From Isoetes taiwanensis (Eukaryota > Streptophyta > Lycopodiopsida > Isoetales > Isoetaceae), in the NCBI GenBank assembly GCA_021234155.1, contig JAJEKV010000003.1:7690413-7754412 (forward strand): a DNA stretch of 64,000 nucleotides. Direction: 5' to 3'. Shown here in pieces: positions 22,163 to 31,222 of the stretch. Numbering within the stretch: the first letter of the stretch is position 1; the number at the start of each line of letters is the position of its first letter. The position numbers and the translations under genes were made by a program. The notes under the pieces were generated by a model. The model made no database searches, had not been told where the DNA came from, and saw only the letters and a program-made list of their open reading frames with translations.

Positions 22163-22319
22163 GTGGAACAGCAACAAGGAGCCGATTCTTGCTCTGGAAT
22201 GGGAATTGGCTACTGGCAGCAGCCAGGAGCGCCGGGTAGGCGCGACTGGCAGCTGCCAGTAGCCAGCTCCCATTCCAGAACAGGAATCGACGACTTGTTG
22301 CTGCTCCACGATGTCAAGG
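22163..22319. repeat. 157-base foldback hairpin
   Basis: Two arms of about 70 bases are reverse complements with roughly a dozen mismatches and a loop of about five bases (GGGTA) near 22,235. Left-arm words GCAACAAG, TCTGGAATGGGA and GGCTACTGGCAGC pair with GCTGCCAGTAGCC, TCCCATTCCAGA and CTTGTTGC in the right arm. Transcription of either strand would give a long stem-loop of the size of plant miRNA precursors. It could equally be a foldback transposon. The overlapping open frames on both strands are a by-product of the palindrome. Confidence 0.8.
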
Positions 22320-22527
22320 TAAGCAAAGAAACTTGGATCAAGCTTCAACCATGGTTTTCAAGCTTTCTGGTGATGGTTTTTACACCTTAATGTTTAGGTA
22401 GGGTCCAAGGTCAGGTTGCTGCTACTGGCGTGCGGGACCCCTTCAGCTGGGGTCCTCGAGTAGCTCCATTCTCTACCAACATTGCCGGATCAAAGCTTAG
22501 GATCAAAGCCATGGTGATGGCACAAAC

Positions 22528-23082
22528 CATTAGAGGTAATTTGAGATCTCATTTTGTCCCATTAAGGGATGCTTAAAAAGCCACATCAGCTTTTTAAACT
22601 GTCCAATAAGAGAAGAGCTCCAGTGTATTTTATTCCAGTATTATGTGGCAGCAGTAATTAATGCAGTTCTAACTAACTTTTGCAGTGTCATTTTTCTACT
22701 ATAACTTTTGATCAAAAACTCCGATTCGAACACTATTTGTGGCAATGGATTCGTCTCCTCAAGATCTTTCTAATGACAATCCATTGTTATATCTTTTGGG
22801 ATGTAAATATATAAGAAAAGAGCAAAAAACCATATTTTTTAAGGTTAACACATATGGCTTGTATTGAAATACATCATAACCATATATCACTTGAAAGATC
22901 TTTTCATTCTGCATCTAATGCAACAAACGCCGCAGCATTTTCATGAGTAGATCAAAAGTTATAGGGAAAAAACGACAGCAATGAAGTTGTTAATGCTGCA
23001 TTAATTGCAGTTTGATGTAGAGTACTCATTCTATTGGAGGATTCTTATGGGGACAAAAAGAGATCTCAAATTACCTCTAATG
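22528..23082. mobile_element. MITE-like element, about 555 bp
   Basis: Left CATTAGAGGTAATTTGAGAT then CTCATTTTGTCCC (22,528-22,560) is matched in inverted orientation at 23,044-23,082. The arm is about 35-40 bases with few mismatches. The interior has no coding frame and includes partly palindromic words (AATTAATGCAG / CTGCATTAATT). No certain target duplication could be called, so the superfamily is open. Confidence 0.7.
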
Positions 23083-23111
23083 CTTCGGCATCTCAAGCTT
23101 CTTATGCTGGC

Positions 23112-23177
23112 CATAGCGACAGCAGGGGTCAGAAATTCAGTAGCCATAGCCACAGCAGGGGTCAAAAATCCAGCCAC
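23112..23177. repeat. 33-bp tandem duplication
   Basis: CCATAGCGACAGCAGGGGTC and CCATAGCCACAGCAGGGGTC begin two adjacent copies just upstream of the Copia-1 insertion site. No function is apparent. Confidence 0.75.
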
Positions 23178-23189
23178 AACAGGGATTTC

Positions 23190-23400
23190 TATTGAAATAT
23201 ATCAACATAGGATCTACGGTTAGGAATAATTGTCCACGTGGCAGTCCAAGAGTCACATCTGTCTGATGCCCAAAATATATCTATAATATTTTTTGTTACG
23301 ATAAATATAGATAGATAGATAGTATTTTAACGTCAGATAGATAGATAGAGAGAAACTGCAGTTGCATTCTAGTTATTTTTTATTCTCCTAAATATCAGAA
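23190..23400 (+). repeat. Copia-1 5' LTR (211 bp)
   Basis: Runs from TATTGAAATATATCA to AAATATCAGAA. It is 40 bp longer than the 3' LTR because of an extra GATA-bounded stretch at about 23,308-23,347. Confidence 0.9.
23308..23347. repeat. GATA-bounded 40-bp insertion in the 5' LTR
   Basis: GATA units, then GTATTTTAACGTCA, then more GATA units. The 3' LTR reads straight through this point (GATGAATAGAGAG), so the insert arrived after the retrotransposon. The same core beside GATA repeats occurs near 45,719 and 54,239. Confidence 0.8.
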
Positions 23401-23412
23401 TGGTATCCGAGC
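23401..23412 (+). promoter_or_regulatory. Copia-1 primer-binding site
   Basis: TGGTATCCGAGC begins at the base after the 5' LTR. It differs by one base from the usual tRNA-iMet site TGGTATCAGAGC; the change may be mutational. Confidence 0.85.
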
Positions 23413-23617
23413 AGTTCCGATTCAATGGCATCTAGAAGCGAGCGGCGGAAGGAGAAACACGGGCAGAATATCAGGGCACATCTTGCCCTACTGCAAATCA
23501 ACCAGAGGCTGGCCCATCGCAGATTGGAGCGCAACCAAGCAAATCAGCGTCGTAGGAGCGTCTTCCAGAGACTTTCCAGTTCCAAGCCAATTTACCTGTG
23601 AGTAGCAATTAGTAAAA

Positions 23618-24344
23618 ATGGCTTCCTCTTCTACTCAATCTTTTGATAAAGTTTTAGAGAAATTTCTGGAAAAATATAATGGGGAGAATTTCCATGCTTG
23701 GTCCGTCAAAACCCAATTGGTCTTGATGAGGGAGAATATCTGAGGAGTAGTTAATGGCACTGAATCCAAACCAGATGCTCAGGACAAATCATTTGATCCT
23801 GTTAAACTGCTCAGGACAAATCATTTGATCTTGTTAAACTGCAAGAGTGGATGCAGTGAGATAAACGGGCAATAACCACAATTGGTCTTGCCTTGGGAGA
23901 AGATTATGTGCATCTGATTAAATTGGAGAGGAGTTCAAAAGAGAACTGGGATGATTTAATGAAAGCTTTTGGTGGAAGCGGTAAGAATTGTGAGCTATCA
24001 CTCAAGCAACAATTCTTTGATATGAAAATGAACTCTGGAGAATCTGTAGCAGAATTTATAAGCAAAATTCGTAGCATAGTGGGTCAGTTGGCAAGAGTGA
24101 AGTGTAATGTTTCCAAAGAAGACCAGATGGCAGTCTTACTAAAAGGGTTAAGTAGGGACTTCAGACCCGCTGTGACAACATTGACCAATATCCCAAATTT
24201 AGATATGGAAACTGTGGTGTCAGCATTGTTAGAGGAAGAAAGAAAGTTCAAAATTGAGAACAGTACCAAGAACTCAGCATTCTTTGTCAAGAATAGAAGG
24301 CAGGGATTTGGAAAGAAACCCATACGGTTTGAATAAAGTGCCAA
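23618..24344 (+). pseudogene. gag: Copia-1 gag, N-terminal and middle parts
   Basis: The likely start is the ATG at 23,618 (MASSSTQSFDKVLEKF...), followed by NGENFHAWSVKTQLVL, the usual Copia gag 'NG-NF--W' entry. A TGA stops this frame at about 23,740. A roughly 33-bp tandem duplication near 23,775-23,843 (CTCAGGACAAATCATTTGAT twice) shifts the frame. The gag continues at 23,893-24,336 with FDMKMNSGESVAEFISKIRS and VLLKGLSRDF, typical of the capsid-forming region. It would have formed virus-like particles in the cytoplasm, but it is now broken in at least two places. Confidence 0.85.
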
Positions 24345-24918
24345 ATGACAGTGGCAGACCCAACTGGAATTAGAGGGAGGCTAGACCTGCTAAATGTGAA
24401 TCACGCTCTTGCTATAGATGTGAAAAATCTGGACATATTGCCAAGGATTGTAGAGTCCGGCTTGGAGAAGATAGAAACGGGAACAAAGCAAGAGAAGAAA
24501 GTGGCAGCAATGAAAAATTATTTATGATGCGTAGTTTGATAATAGAATCCAGTGAGAAGACTCTATGGCTGGATTCTGGGGCCGAATCCATATGACACCC
24601 TTTTGTCAGCAATTTAATACATTTGAATCATCAAGCGCGCAACGAAGTCTACGTAGGAGACAGTAGACCTCTTCAAATTGGAAAGGAACAATATTGGTTG
24701 AGTTGGATGATGACGTTAAGAAGATTCATGATGTACACTATGTACTAGAGTTGGCCCAAACACTATTATCCGTTAGCAAGATTATCGATGCTGATCTGAG
24801 TGTGACTTTCTTCAAGAGTGGCTGCACCATAAATAATGAACGAGGTTTCTCCGTTGCAACAGGGACATGTGCAGAACAATTATACAAGTTGGATGCCATT
24901 GTTAAGAGCCCATTTTAG
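24345..24918 (+). pseudogene. Copia-1 zinc knuckle and protease
   Basis: At 24,410-24,451 the sequence encodes CYRCEKSGHIAKDC, a complete CX2CX4HX4C knuckle for nucleic-acid binding. The protease catalytic motif LWLDSGA follows near 24,562-24,582. Stops and frame changes lie after it, and the segment at 24,694-24,918 contains VHYVLELAQTLLSVSKI, the usual protease-to-integrase stretch. Confidence 0.85.
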
Positions 24919-24950
24919 GCATATCTACAATTCCTAGGAGTGGAGATATG

Positions 24951-25800
24951 CAGTTGTGGCACAACCATCTTGAACATCCCAACGTCCAAGTGATGAGAAA
25001 GCTAATGCGAGATAATCTGATAATAGATTTAAGGCCTATTGAAGATGACACCTTGACATTTTGTGAAGCACGTGTTATGGGAAGCATCATAGAAGTCCGT
25101 TTCCAGTAGGAGAAAGGGGGCGTGAGCAAGATCTATTGGCATGGTTCACTCTGACATTTGTGGGCTTATGCAAACATTGACCAGAGGAAAGAAGCGGTAT
25201 ATGCTTACCTTTATTGATGATCTCTCCAGATATATGATCGTGAGGCTACTTGCACAAAAATCAGAAGTATTGCAAGCTTTTATGGAGTTTCGAGCACAAG
25301 TTGAGAGACAAACTGGTCGTCTAATCAAGGTCCTCCGTAGCGACAGTGGTGGTGAGTACTTCTCTCATGCTTTTGATGATTACTGTAATGTCAATGGGAT
25401 AATCCATCAGCATACTACCCCATATACACCGCAGCAAAATGGTGTTGCCGAGAGAATGAATAGGACCATCTTAGAATGTGCTCGCACCATGTTAAAATTT
25501 GCTGGCATGCCAAATCATTTCTAAGGAGAAGCAGTCATGACATCAGCATATTTAAAGAATATGTTGCCCACCTCACAACGTTTGCAATCTCCATATCAGT
25601 TGTGGACCGGTAAACCCCCATCCCTTGGTCATTTGCGCACGTTTGGTTGCATCGCATTTGCCCATGTCGCTGATGAGATTAGGAAGAAGCTGGATGGGAA
25701 AAGCCTAAAATGCGTCATGGTGGGATATTCCTTGGAAGCAAAAGCATATCGCCTTTATTGTCTAGAAGCTAGGACCTTGCGATATTGTTTTCAACGATGA
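24951..25800 (+). pseudogene. Copia-1 integrase
   Basis: The N-terminal zinc-binding part reads QLWHNHLEHPNVQVM and later a decayed CEA--V in place of the second cysteine pair. The catalytic core is at 25,141-25,524: SDICG and FIDDLSRY, SDSGGEYF, and QQNGVAERMNRT supply the three acidic residues (D, D, E). A TAA stop at about 25,522 replaces what is normally a tryptophan (F-W-GEAV). The C-terminal part resumes at 25,537 with PYQLWTGKPPSLGHLRTFGC. It would have inserted cDNA into chromosomes; it is now interrupted. Confidence 0.88.
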
Positions 25801-26340
25801 AGAATTATATAGCACAAGTATGAAGCGTTCGGCAGCCCTAGCACCTGCTGTACCAGGCCACTTTGCTGATTTAGACACCTGGAATCTGATGTAGAATTGT
25901 CCCCAAGTCTCTTTGCTACAGGGGCAGCCTTCCAGTGGGAGCAACGAAGGCTCACATGTGGCGGAAGGAGTGCCCATAACTGAGTTTCAGCAGCAGCCCT
26001 CTCGTGCACATGATATGGAACACATTCAGGCTATTGGAGTGCCTAAAAATGTGGCAACAACAGTGGCCTTGCAGCAGCCAATGATGCTCAATTGAGCCCA
26101 ATGTGGACTCCCCTTTTGAACAAGGGTCTACATCTCATGCATTATCATTTGTTGATCCAGGTGTGACTGATAATAATGTCTCAATGGTTGGAGATATTGA
26201 AGACATGCAAGCAAGCAGTCATGTCATCTTTCGAAGAATTTTGTGGAAGTGAATAAGAAGATGGTAGCCTATGCTTTCAAAGACAGACCCAATCGAGGAG
26301 CACTAGATCTGGTCGGACTAGTTATTTAATTGCAAAGGCC

Positions 26341-27192
26341 ATGGAAGCGATGGAATCAGAAAATTTGAGCAAGAAGAGACCTCAAGGATACTTGGCATTT
26401 TCTGATTCTCAAGAAGAAGAGCCTCTTACTTTTCAAGATGCACTCAATCATCCATGTGCACCAGATTGGAAGAAAGCTATGGATCTTGAATACGAGTCTC
26501 TTATGAAGAATCAAACATGGGAACTAGCTGCTCTTCCGCCTGGAAGAAATCTTGTGAGTACCAAATGGTTATTCAAATTAAAGAAGAATGCCGCTGGTCA
26601 AGTGGAATGGTACAAGGCCAGATTTGTTGCAAGAGGATTTTCTCAAATTGCCGGTGTCGACTTCACAAAGACCGTCTCTCCAGTGGTACGTATGACTTCA
26701 ATCCGAGTTCTTTTAGCTATGGCAGCTCACATGAACCTAGAAGTTCATCAAATGGATGTTCGCACGACATTCTTACATGGAGAGCTGCAAGAGGAGATTT
26801 ATATTTCTCAACCTAAAGGCTATGAAGTGTCTGGGCAAGAGCACTTGGTATGTAAGCTGAAGAAGGCTCTATATGGTCTCAAACAATTCCCTAAAGCGTG
26901 GTATGTCCGGATTAATGGTTATTTGCTTGCTTTGGGATTCCATAATGTTCATACTGATTCTAATGTTTATGTGCAAACTGTGGGAGATTTCTTTGTGTAC
27001 ATAGCATTATATGTTGATGACTGCATCCTGGTTTCCAACAATCTTGTATTCTTGAACCAAGTGAAGAAGCAGTTATCGTCTGAGTTTGAAATGAATGGGT
27101 GATATCCATTATTGCCTTGGAATTCAAATTCTTCGGCTGCCTAAGGATGGTGCAAACACAGTACATTGATGAAGTTCTTCACAGGTTCAATA
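26341..27192 (+). pseudogene. Copia-1 reverse transcriptase
   Basis: A long open frame (26,341-27,102) contains the Copia RT landmarks: WKKAMDLEYESLMKNQTWEL, VSTKWLFKLKKNAAGQ, KARFVARGFSQIAGVDF, VHQMDVRTTFLHGELQEEIY, KALYGLKQ and the active site LYVDDCIL. A frameshift at about 27,098 separates it from GDIHYCLGIQIL. The frame is then cut at 27,192 by the inserted MITE. The long intact stretch contrasts with the damage elsewhere. Confidence 0.9.
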
Positions 27193-27430
27193 CCCGGGGG
27201 ATCCACCTTCTTTATAAGGGATATGCCACCTGCGTGCATAGGGTAACCGAAAAACCCCTAGTATACGTGTTTTTGATAGGCAAATTTGACCCCTTTTTGT
27301 ATGGTTTTACAACTAGAAGAATATCCCAAAACCCCTATGACCCCTAGTATACATACGGAAAAGGGTAAAAAATTGCCCCCTCCCATTGACGCACGTGGTT
27401 TTGACAGATTCCACAAGGTGACACCCCCTT
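27193..27430. mobile_element. 238-bp Mutator-type MITE in Copia-1
   Basis: The insert is flanked by perfect 9-bp copies of GGTTCAATA (27,184-27,192 and 27,431-27,439), the target length of Mutator-like elements. Its ends are weakly inverted: GGGGGATCCACCTT on the left against GGGGGTGTCACCTT read from the right. Removing the insert and one duplication joins the host codons as HRF-NMADCNPISTP in frame, the expected Copia sequence. There is no transposase. Confidence 0.85.
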
Positions 27431-28227
27431 GGTTCAATATGGCAGATTGCAATCCCATCTCTACACCCGTAGAGCCGAATCTGAGACTTATCTCTGAAAT
27501 GAGGCCCAATACGCAAGCCGAGCAAGACGGTATGAAGAACATTCCATATCGACATGCAATTGGTTGTCCTATTTATTTGGCTGTATGTGCAAGACCAGAT
27601 ATTTCATTTGCAGTGGGAGCTATTAGTCAATTTCTTGACAACCCAGGGCCACAATACTGGGTGGCCGTCAAGCATATCATGCGCTATTGGCAAGCTACAA
27701 GGGAGTATGGTTTAATTTATTAAGCTGGTTCTGCCCCTTTTGTCTTGATAGGTTACTCAGATGCAGATTGGGCGGGGGAGTTGGAGACTAGAAGATCCAC
27801 ATCTGCATTTATTTTCCTACTTGGTGGCTGTGTGGTCTCTTGGCGCAACAAGAAGCAAACTAGTGTAGCTCTCTCTAGCACTGAAGCAGAGTATTATGCC
27901 GCAGGATCAGCCACTCAAGAGGCAATTTGGCTTCGCCGATTACTTCAAGATGTCTTGCTGGAGCAACATATGCCAACTCCATTATATTGCGACAACAGAA
28001 GTGCTATTGCCTTGGCACTCTCCCCTGCAAAGTTTTATGGTAGAACTCGGCATATTGATATTCGTCATCATTTTATTCGAGAGCATGTGAGCAATGGTGT
28101 GATAGATCTAAAATTCTGTTCTACTGAAGATATGTTAGCAAACTTATTAACCAAATCTCTTGGTTGTGATAAGTTTCAACATGATCGAGGATTATTGAAG
28201 ATACTCAAGATTATAGATCCTGGCTGA
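27431..28227 (+). pseudogene. Copia-1 RT C-terminus and RNase H
   Basis: After the MITE the frame gives MADCNPISTPVEPNLRL, ARPDISFAVGAISQFLDNPG and a stop at 27,721. It then continues at 27,745 as RNase H: IGYSDADWAGELETRRSTSA, LSSTEAEYYAAGSA, LYCDNRSAIALA and RTRHIDIRHHFIREHV. The catalytic D, E and D (SDADW, STEAEY, CDNRS) are all present. The final stop is at 28,225-28,227, eight bases before the polypurine end. Confidence 0.9.
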
Positions 28228-28235
28228 AGTGGGAG
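28226..28235 (+). promoter_or_regulatory. Copia-1 polypurine tract
   Basis: GAAGTGGGAG directly precedes the 3' LTR and would prime plus-strand synthesis. It overlaps the stop codon of the polyprotein frame. Confidence 0.8.
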
Positions 28236-28406
28236 TATTGAAATATATCAGCATAGGATCTACGGTTAGGAATAATTGTCCACATGGCAGTCCAAGAGTC
28301 GCATCTGTCCGATGCCCAAAATATATCTGTAATCTTTTTTGTTACGATGAATAGAGAGAAACTGCATTTGCATTCTAGTTATTCCTGATTCTCCTAAATA
28401 TCAGAA
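28236..28406 (+). repeat. Copia-1 3' LTR (171 bp)
   Basis: TATTGAAATATATCAG to AAATATCAGAA. It aligns end to end with the 5' LTR except for the 40-bp GATA-bounded insertion in the latter. Confidence 0.9.
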
Positions 28407-28540
28407 ATTTCACGTAGGTAACTGGATGTTTCAGGTTCGTTCAAGAATGCTATACCCGTTTCTCATTAGAATGGTCGCCACATGGCGACCTCTCATTGGT
28501 TGATAAACAAGAATGCAAAGTAACTTGACGGACATCACGT

Positions 28541-28692
28541 GCAACAACCCAGATGGAGATGGGGTAATTTGAGGTGGAGGAATGCTATTGTGATTTGGAG
28601 TCTAGGGTTATACTGTGTAGAGTCGACACCATTCAAACTCAACTAAACCTCCTTTACAACGAGGCAAGCAAAAGAATTTTTCACTGCGAGCT
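28541..28692. repeat. Direct repeat flanking the Copia-1 region, right copy
   Basis: Partner of 21,799-22,160 in the same orientation, ending TTTTTCACTGCGAGCTTCTT. It lacks the 214-bp middle portion of the left copy. Downstream sequence differs: the left copy runs into the hairpin, this one does not. Confidence 0.8.
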
Positions 28693-28699
28693 TCTTGTA

Positions 28700-29240
28700 T
28701 TGGAAAAGATTCTGCAGTGGTCTAAAAATATACGCGTAGAATAGTTTACGCACAAAATTATGGCGGTTTGCGCGGTTTCATTGGGACAGATTGTGATGCG
28801 AGTCCAGTGCGTTTGTTTTTTCCATGTATTATGGCGTTTGGTTCAAATTTTATTCCCTACCATTGATCTGGCGGATATTCCCGGTATTGTGCCAGATCAA
28901 TGGCCATTAAAAATTTGACCACAAATTAAAAAGCCACTTCCTATGGTGCAAATCGAACATATGGTTCCAAACTTCATTTCGATATACACATCAGATAAAG
29001 CCATGGTTCAGAACTACATAGATTTACAGCCAAAGAAGCATTATTCATACAACTGCATAGAGGCAACACAATACAAAGAAGAGGCCATGGCATAAGCGTA
29101 GAGCCATGGCACTGCCTAGCTCCTCTTAAGTATGTCAGACTGCGCAAAATTCAACTCCTCTTCAACTCTCGGGAAGAATTGAGGGGGCAAAATACGGAAC
29201 TCTATTCCAAATCAGATTACTTCTGCTGTAACCCTGTTGC
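28700..29240. other. Intergenic DNA, no gene seen
   Basis: No recognisable gene, LTR or transposon end. GATCTGGCGGATATTCCCGG and GCCAGATCAATGGCC near 28,865-28,907 form a short imperfect palindrome. Confidence 0.4.
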
Positions 29241-29246
29241 AGTGGC

Positions 29247-29333
29247 GAAATGAGGGATTTGAACCCAGGAATTCCCACTCCCCTAAACTACGGAAACGAT
29301 CTGGAGAACATGAAACCAGTCTGCCATCTCTCC
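29247..29333 (-). ncRNA. tRNA-Ser-like pseudogene or SINE head
   Basis: On the minus strand GGAGAGATGGCAGACTGGTT contains an A-box (TGGCAGACTGG), and GGGTTCAAATCCC contains a perfect B-box (GGTTCAAATCC), about 60 bases apart. The first seven bases pair with TCATTTC after the T arm in six of seven positions if wobble is allowed. The 87-base span fits a class II tRNA with a long variable arm, and the first 20 bases resemble chloroplast serine tRNAs. I see no proper anticodon stem, so it is not a working tRNA. A tRNA-derived SINE or a plastid-derived pseudogene are both possible. Confidence 0.5.
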
Positions 29334-29353
29334 GCTGGAATGTATCGACCTTT

Positions 29354-29477
29354 GAAATCATGATGATATGTGCATGAATTAGCTCTGATACACAAATCTC
29401 TTGTTCTGTATATTCGTAAATAATGAAATCATGATAATACGTGCATGAATTAGCTCTGATACACAAATCTCTTGTTC
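29354..29477. repeat. 71-bp-period tandem duplication
   Basis: GAAATCATGATGATATGTGC and GAAATCATGATAATACGTGC start two copies at 29,354 and 29,425, each ending CACAAATCTCTTGTTC. They lie upstream of the tRNA-like sequence on its strand. Confidence 0.8.
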
Positions 29478-29991
29478 ACCTGCAAAGGGTCGGCTCTTTT
29501 AAACCGACAACACTCTTGCAAATTCAGCTCTTCAAGTACCATGGCGGTCTGCTTCAACAGACAATCAGCCCAGACCGCCCATCTCTGAGTATGTGCTGGT
29601 GCCGCTTCATTGCATGAGGAATTTGTGCCCTTTTCTGTACAAGCCGGCCTGTCTGCCTAGACGCCCTGTGCCTCTCCTCCGCTGCCCTTGCCAAAAAAAG
29701 AAGGGAGCATCCCTTCTTATCCACGCCCTAAAAAAAAGGCGCCAATTTTTTTTCCTATTCTTCTTAACCTTTCCAAAGAGCCAAAATAGCAATAAACACT
29801 CAAGCTCCTCCCACATGGCAAATTATACCATTTTTTATACAATACCATACGAAAATCATAGTCCAAACCATTGCCTGAAACCCCTCCCCCAACCCAAAAC
29901 GAAATTAGCACACTATATATGGCGGTTGAGTGGTTTCGTTGGGACACAATCCTTCAAGACGTTCACTTTAAGAAGAGGTAATTTTGGGTTT

Positions 29992-30186
29992 CGTTAGCGA
30001 GGCTGCCTATTCTTAGGCAGCGTGCCTTTATTAAAAGGCAACGTAGCTACTATTAGTCTTTACCTTTTACCATAAAAATATCTTTTATGGATTATATATT
30101 GTATACGATTCATTCAATGAAAGTATCTTCTTTTGTGGTCAATATTTTTTTCACTTGTTTTCATAGTAAACTAGAAAAGTTCAACA
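29992..30186 (+). repeat. Copia-2 5' LTR (195 bp)
   Basis: Runs from CGTTAGCGAGGCTGCC to AAAAGTTCAACA. The first base is C where the 3' LTR has T, so the usual TG terminus is mutated here. It holds the word pair GGCTGCCTATTCTTAGGCAGC, a short hairpin, repeated in spirit by TGCCTTTATTAAAAGGCA. TATATATTG near 30,095 is a possible TATA element. Confidence 0.95.
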
Positions 30187-30531
30187 TGGTATCAGAGCCT
30201 GCTTCTGGTTCTGGTGGAGTTGTGAATTTTCGAGGACTCACAGGCACAAAAACTTTGTATGTTTTTTCCGGAGCTGGATATCCAGCCTGGAAGATCAAGA
30301 TGGAGCTTGTTCTCCAAAGTGAAAAGCTCTTTGGAATCGTAACCGGAACTAATATTCCTCCGGTGCAGCCGGTTGATGTAATTACCGGTAATCTTATTCA
30401 GAACGGTGTTGAATATGATGCTTGGATTAAAGAGGTAGAAGAATGGAATGAAAATGATCAAACCGCTCGAGCTTTGATTCTCTATGCACTCAAAGAATCT
30501 ATTTTAATGGATGCTAAGGATTTTGTTACTT
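30186..30531 (+). pseudogene. gag: Copia-2 gag, N-terminal part
   Basis: The frame from the ATG at 30,186 gives MVSEPASGSGGVVNFRGLTG, then FSGAGYPAWKIKMELVLQSE and LFGIVTGT, the standard Copia gag entry (substrate-like 'F-G--Y--W' and 'L--IV-G'). The next methionine lies inside the conserved region, so the start must be at or upstream of the primer-binding site; the frame is also open into the LTR. It runs into DAKDFVT, where the inserted DNA transposon begins, and continues at 34,742. Confidence 0.88.
30187..30198 (+). promoter_or_regulatory. Copia-2 primer-binding site
   Basis: TGGTATCAGAGC immediately follows the LTR, the exact tRNA-iMet type. The ATG made by the last LTR base plus TG of this site is in frame with gag. 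Confidence 0.93.
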
Positions 30532-31028
30532 AACAAGATTGCAAATTAAACGGGAGTGTTGCATAACTCCCGTTTCAAAGATTCCCTTTAAGAAAACACC
30601 ATGCTCTTAAAATTGGCATTTTTTAAATAAACTTGAGAATTTTAAAAGGTTCAAATTTTTTTTCCCCTCATTTTGGCTCCTTATTAAGTGATAAGTTTAT
30701 TTTTTGCAAAGAAACACCCTTGAAAATGACAAAATGTAGACATGGATACAAAAAATTTCAAAGTGAGATATCAAAAACATCAAAATGGAGAAGAAAAAAT
30801 AATTATTATTTCTTTAAATTTTTTCAATACATCAATTTGGCACCCTTAAAATTTGTTGCGTATCGAACAATACACTCGTCAGCCATTGCAACTGGGTATC
30901 TATCCCAAGTCTCCACGTTTAGTTATTCCATCAAACATGTTTGACGTTCTAGTGGCTGAAAAAAAAAACAAGAAAATAATCAAGTAAATAAATGAACACT
31001 AGGACACATAAAACAAAAAATATAAAAA

Positions 31029-31222
31029 TAAAAGTGTATTCTGGAATACACTTTGCTTTTCTAAAAAACAAACGTGTATTCCAGAATACACTTTGGATTT
31101 TCAGAGAAAGCAAAAGTGTATTCTGGAATACACTTTTGCTTTCCTGAGAAAGCAAATGTGTATTCTCGAATACGCCTTTGCTTTCTAAGAAATCAAGCAT
31201 GCATTCCGGAATCAAACGTGTA
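31029..31222. repeat. Left subterminal palindrome array of the transposon
   Basis: Five units spaced about 41 bp apart carry AAGTGTATTCTGGAATACAC or variants (near 31,032, 31,073, 31,114, 31,155 and 31,198), separated by CTTT-GCTTT-C linkers. The core GTATTCYGGAATAC is self-complementary. Arrays near the ends are typical of transposase binding sites. Confidence 0.85.

Larger units (their letters stand above)
23190..28406 (+). mobile_element. Copia-1: complete but inactive Ty1/Copia element
   Basis: LTRs at both ends, a primer-binding site, a polypurine tract and the Copia order gag - protease - integrase - RT - RNase H are all visible. The element is bounded by identical 5-bp target duplications ATTTC (23,185-23,189 and 28,407-28,411). 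The LTRs differ at about 11 of 171 shared positions, mostly transitions, indicating an old insertion. The coding region has stops, frameshifts, a small duplication in gag and a 238-bp DNA insertion. Confidence 0.93.

Noticed and set aside
22142-22390. Matching open frames on both strands (CSGMG-GYWQ words)
   Set aside because: They come from the two arms of the hairpin, so each strand encodes nearly the same peptide. Not evidence of a gene.
29593-29997. 134-codon frame just before Copia-2
   Set aside because: Low-complexity Pro/Lys/Phe composition, no domain, and it runs into the retrotransposon LTR.
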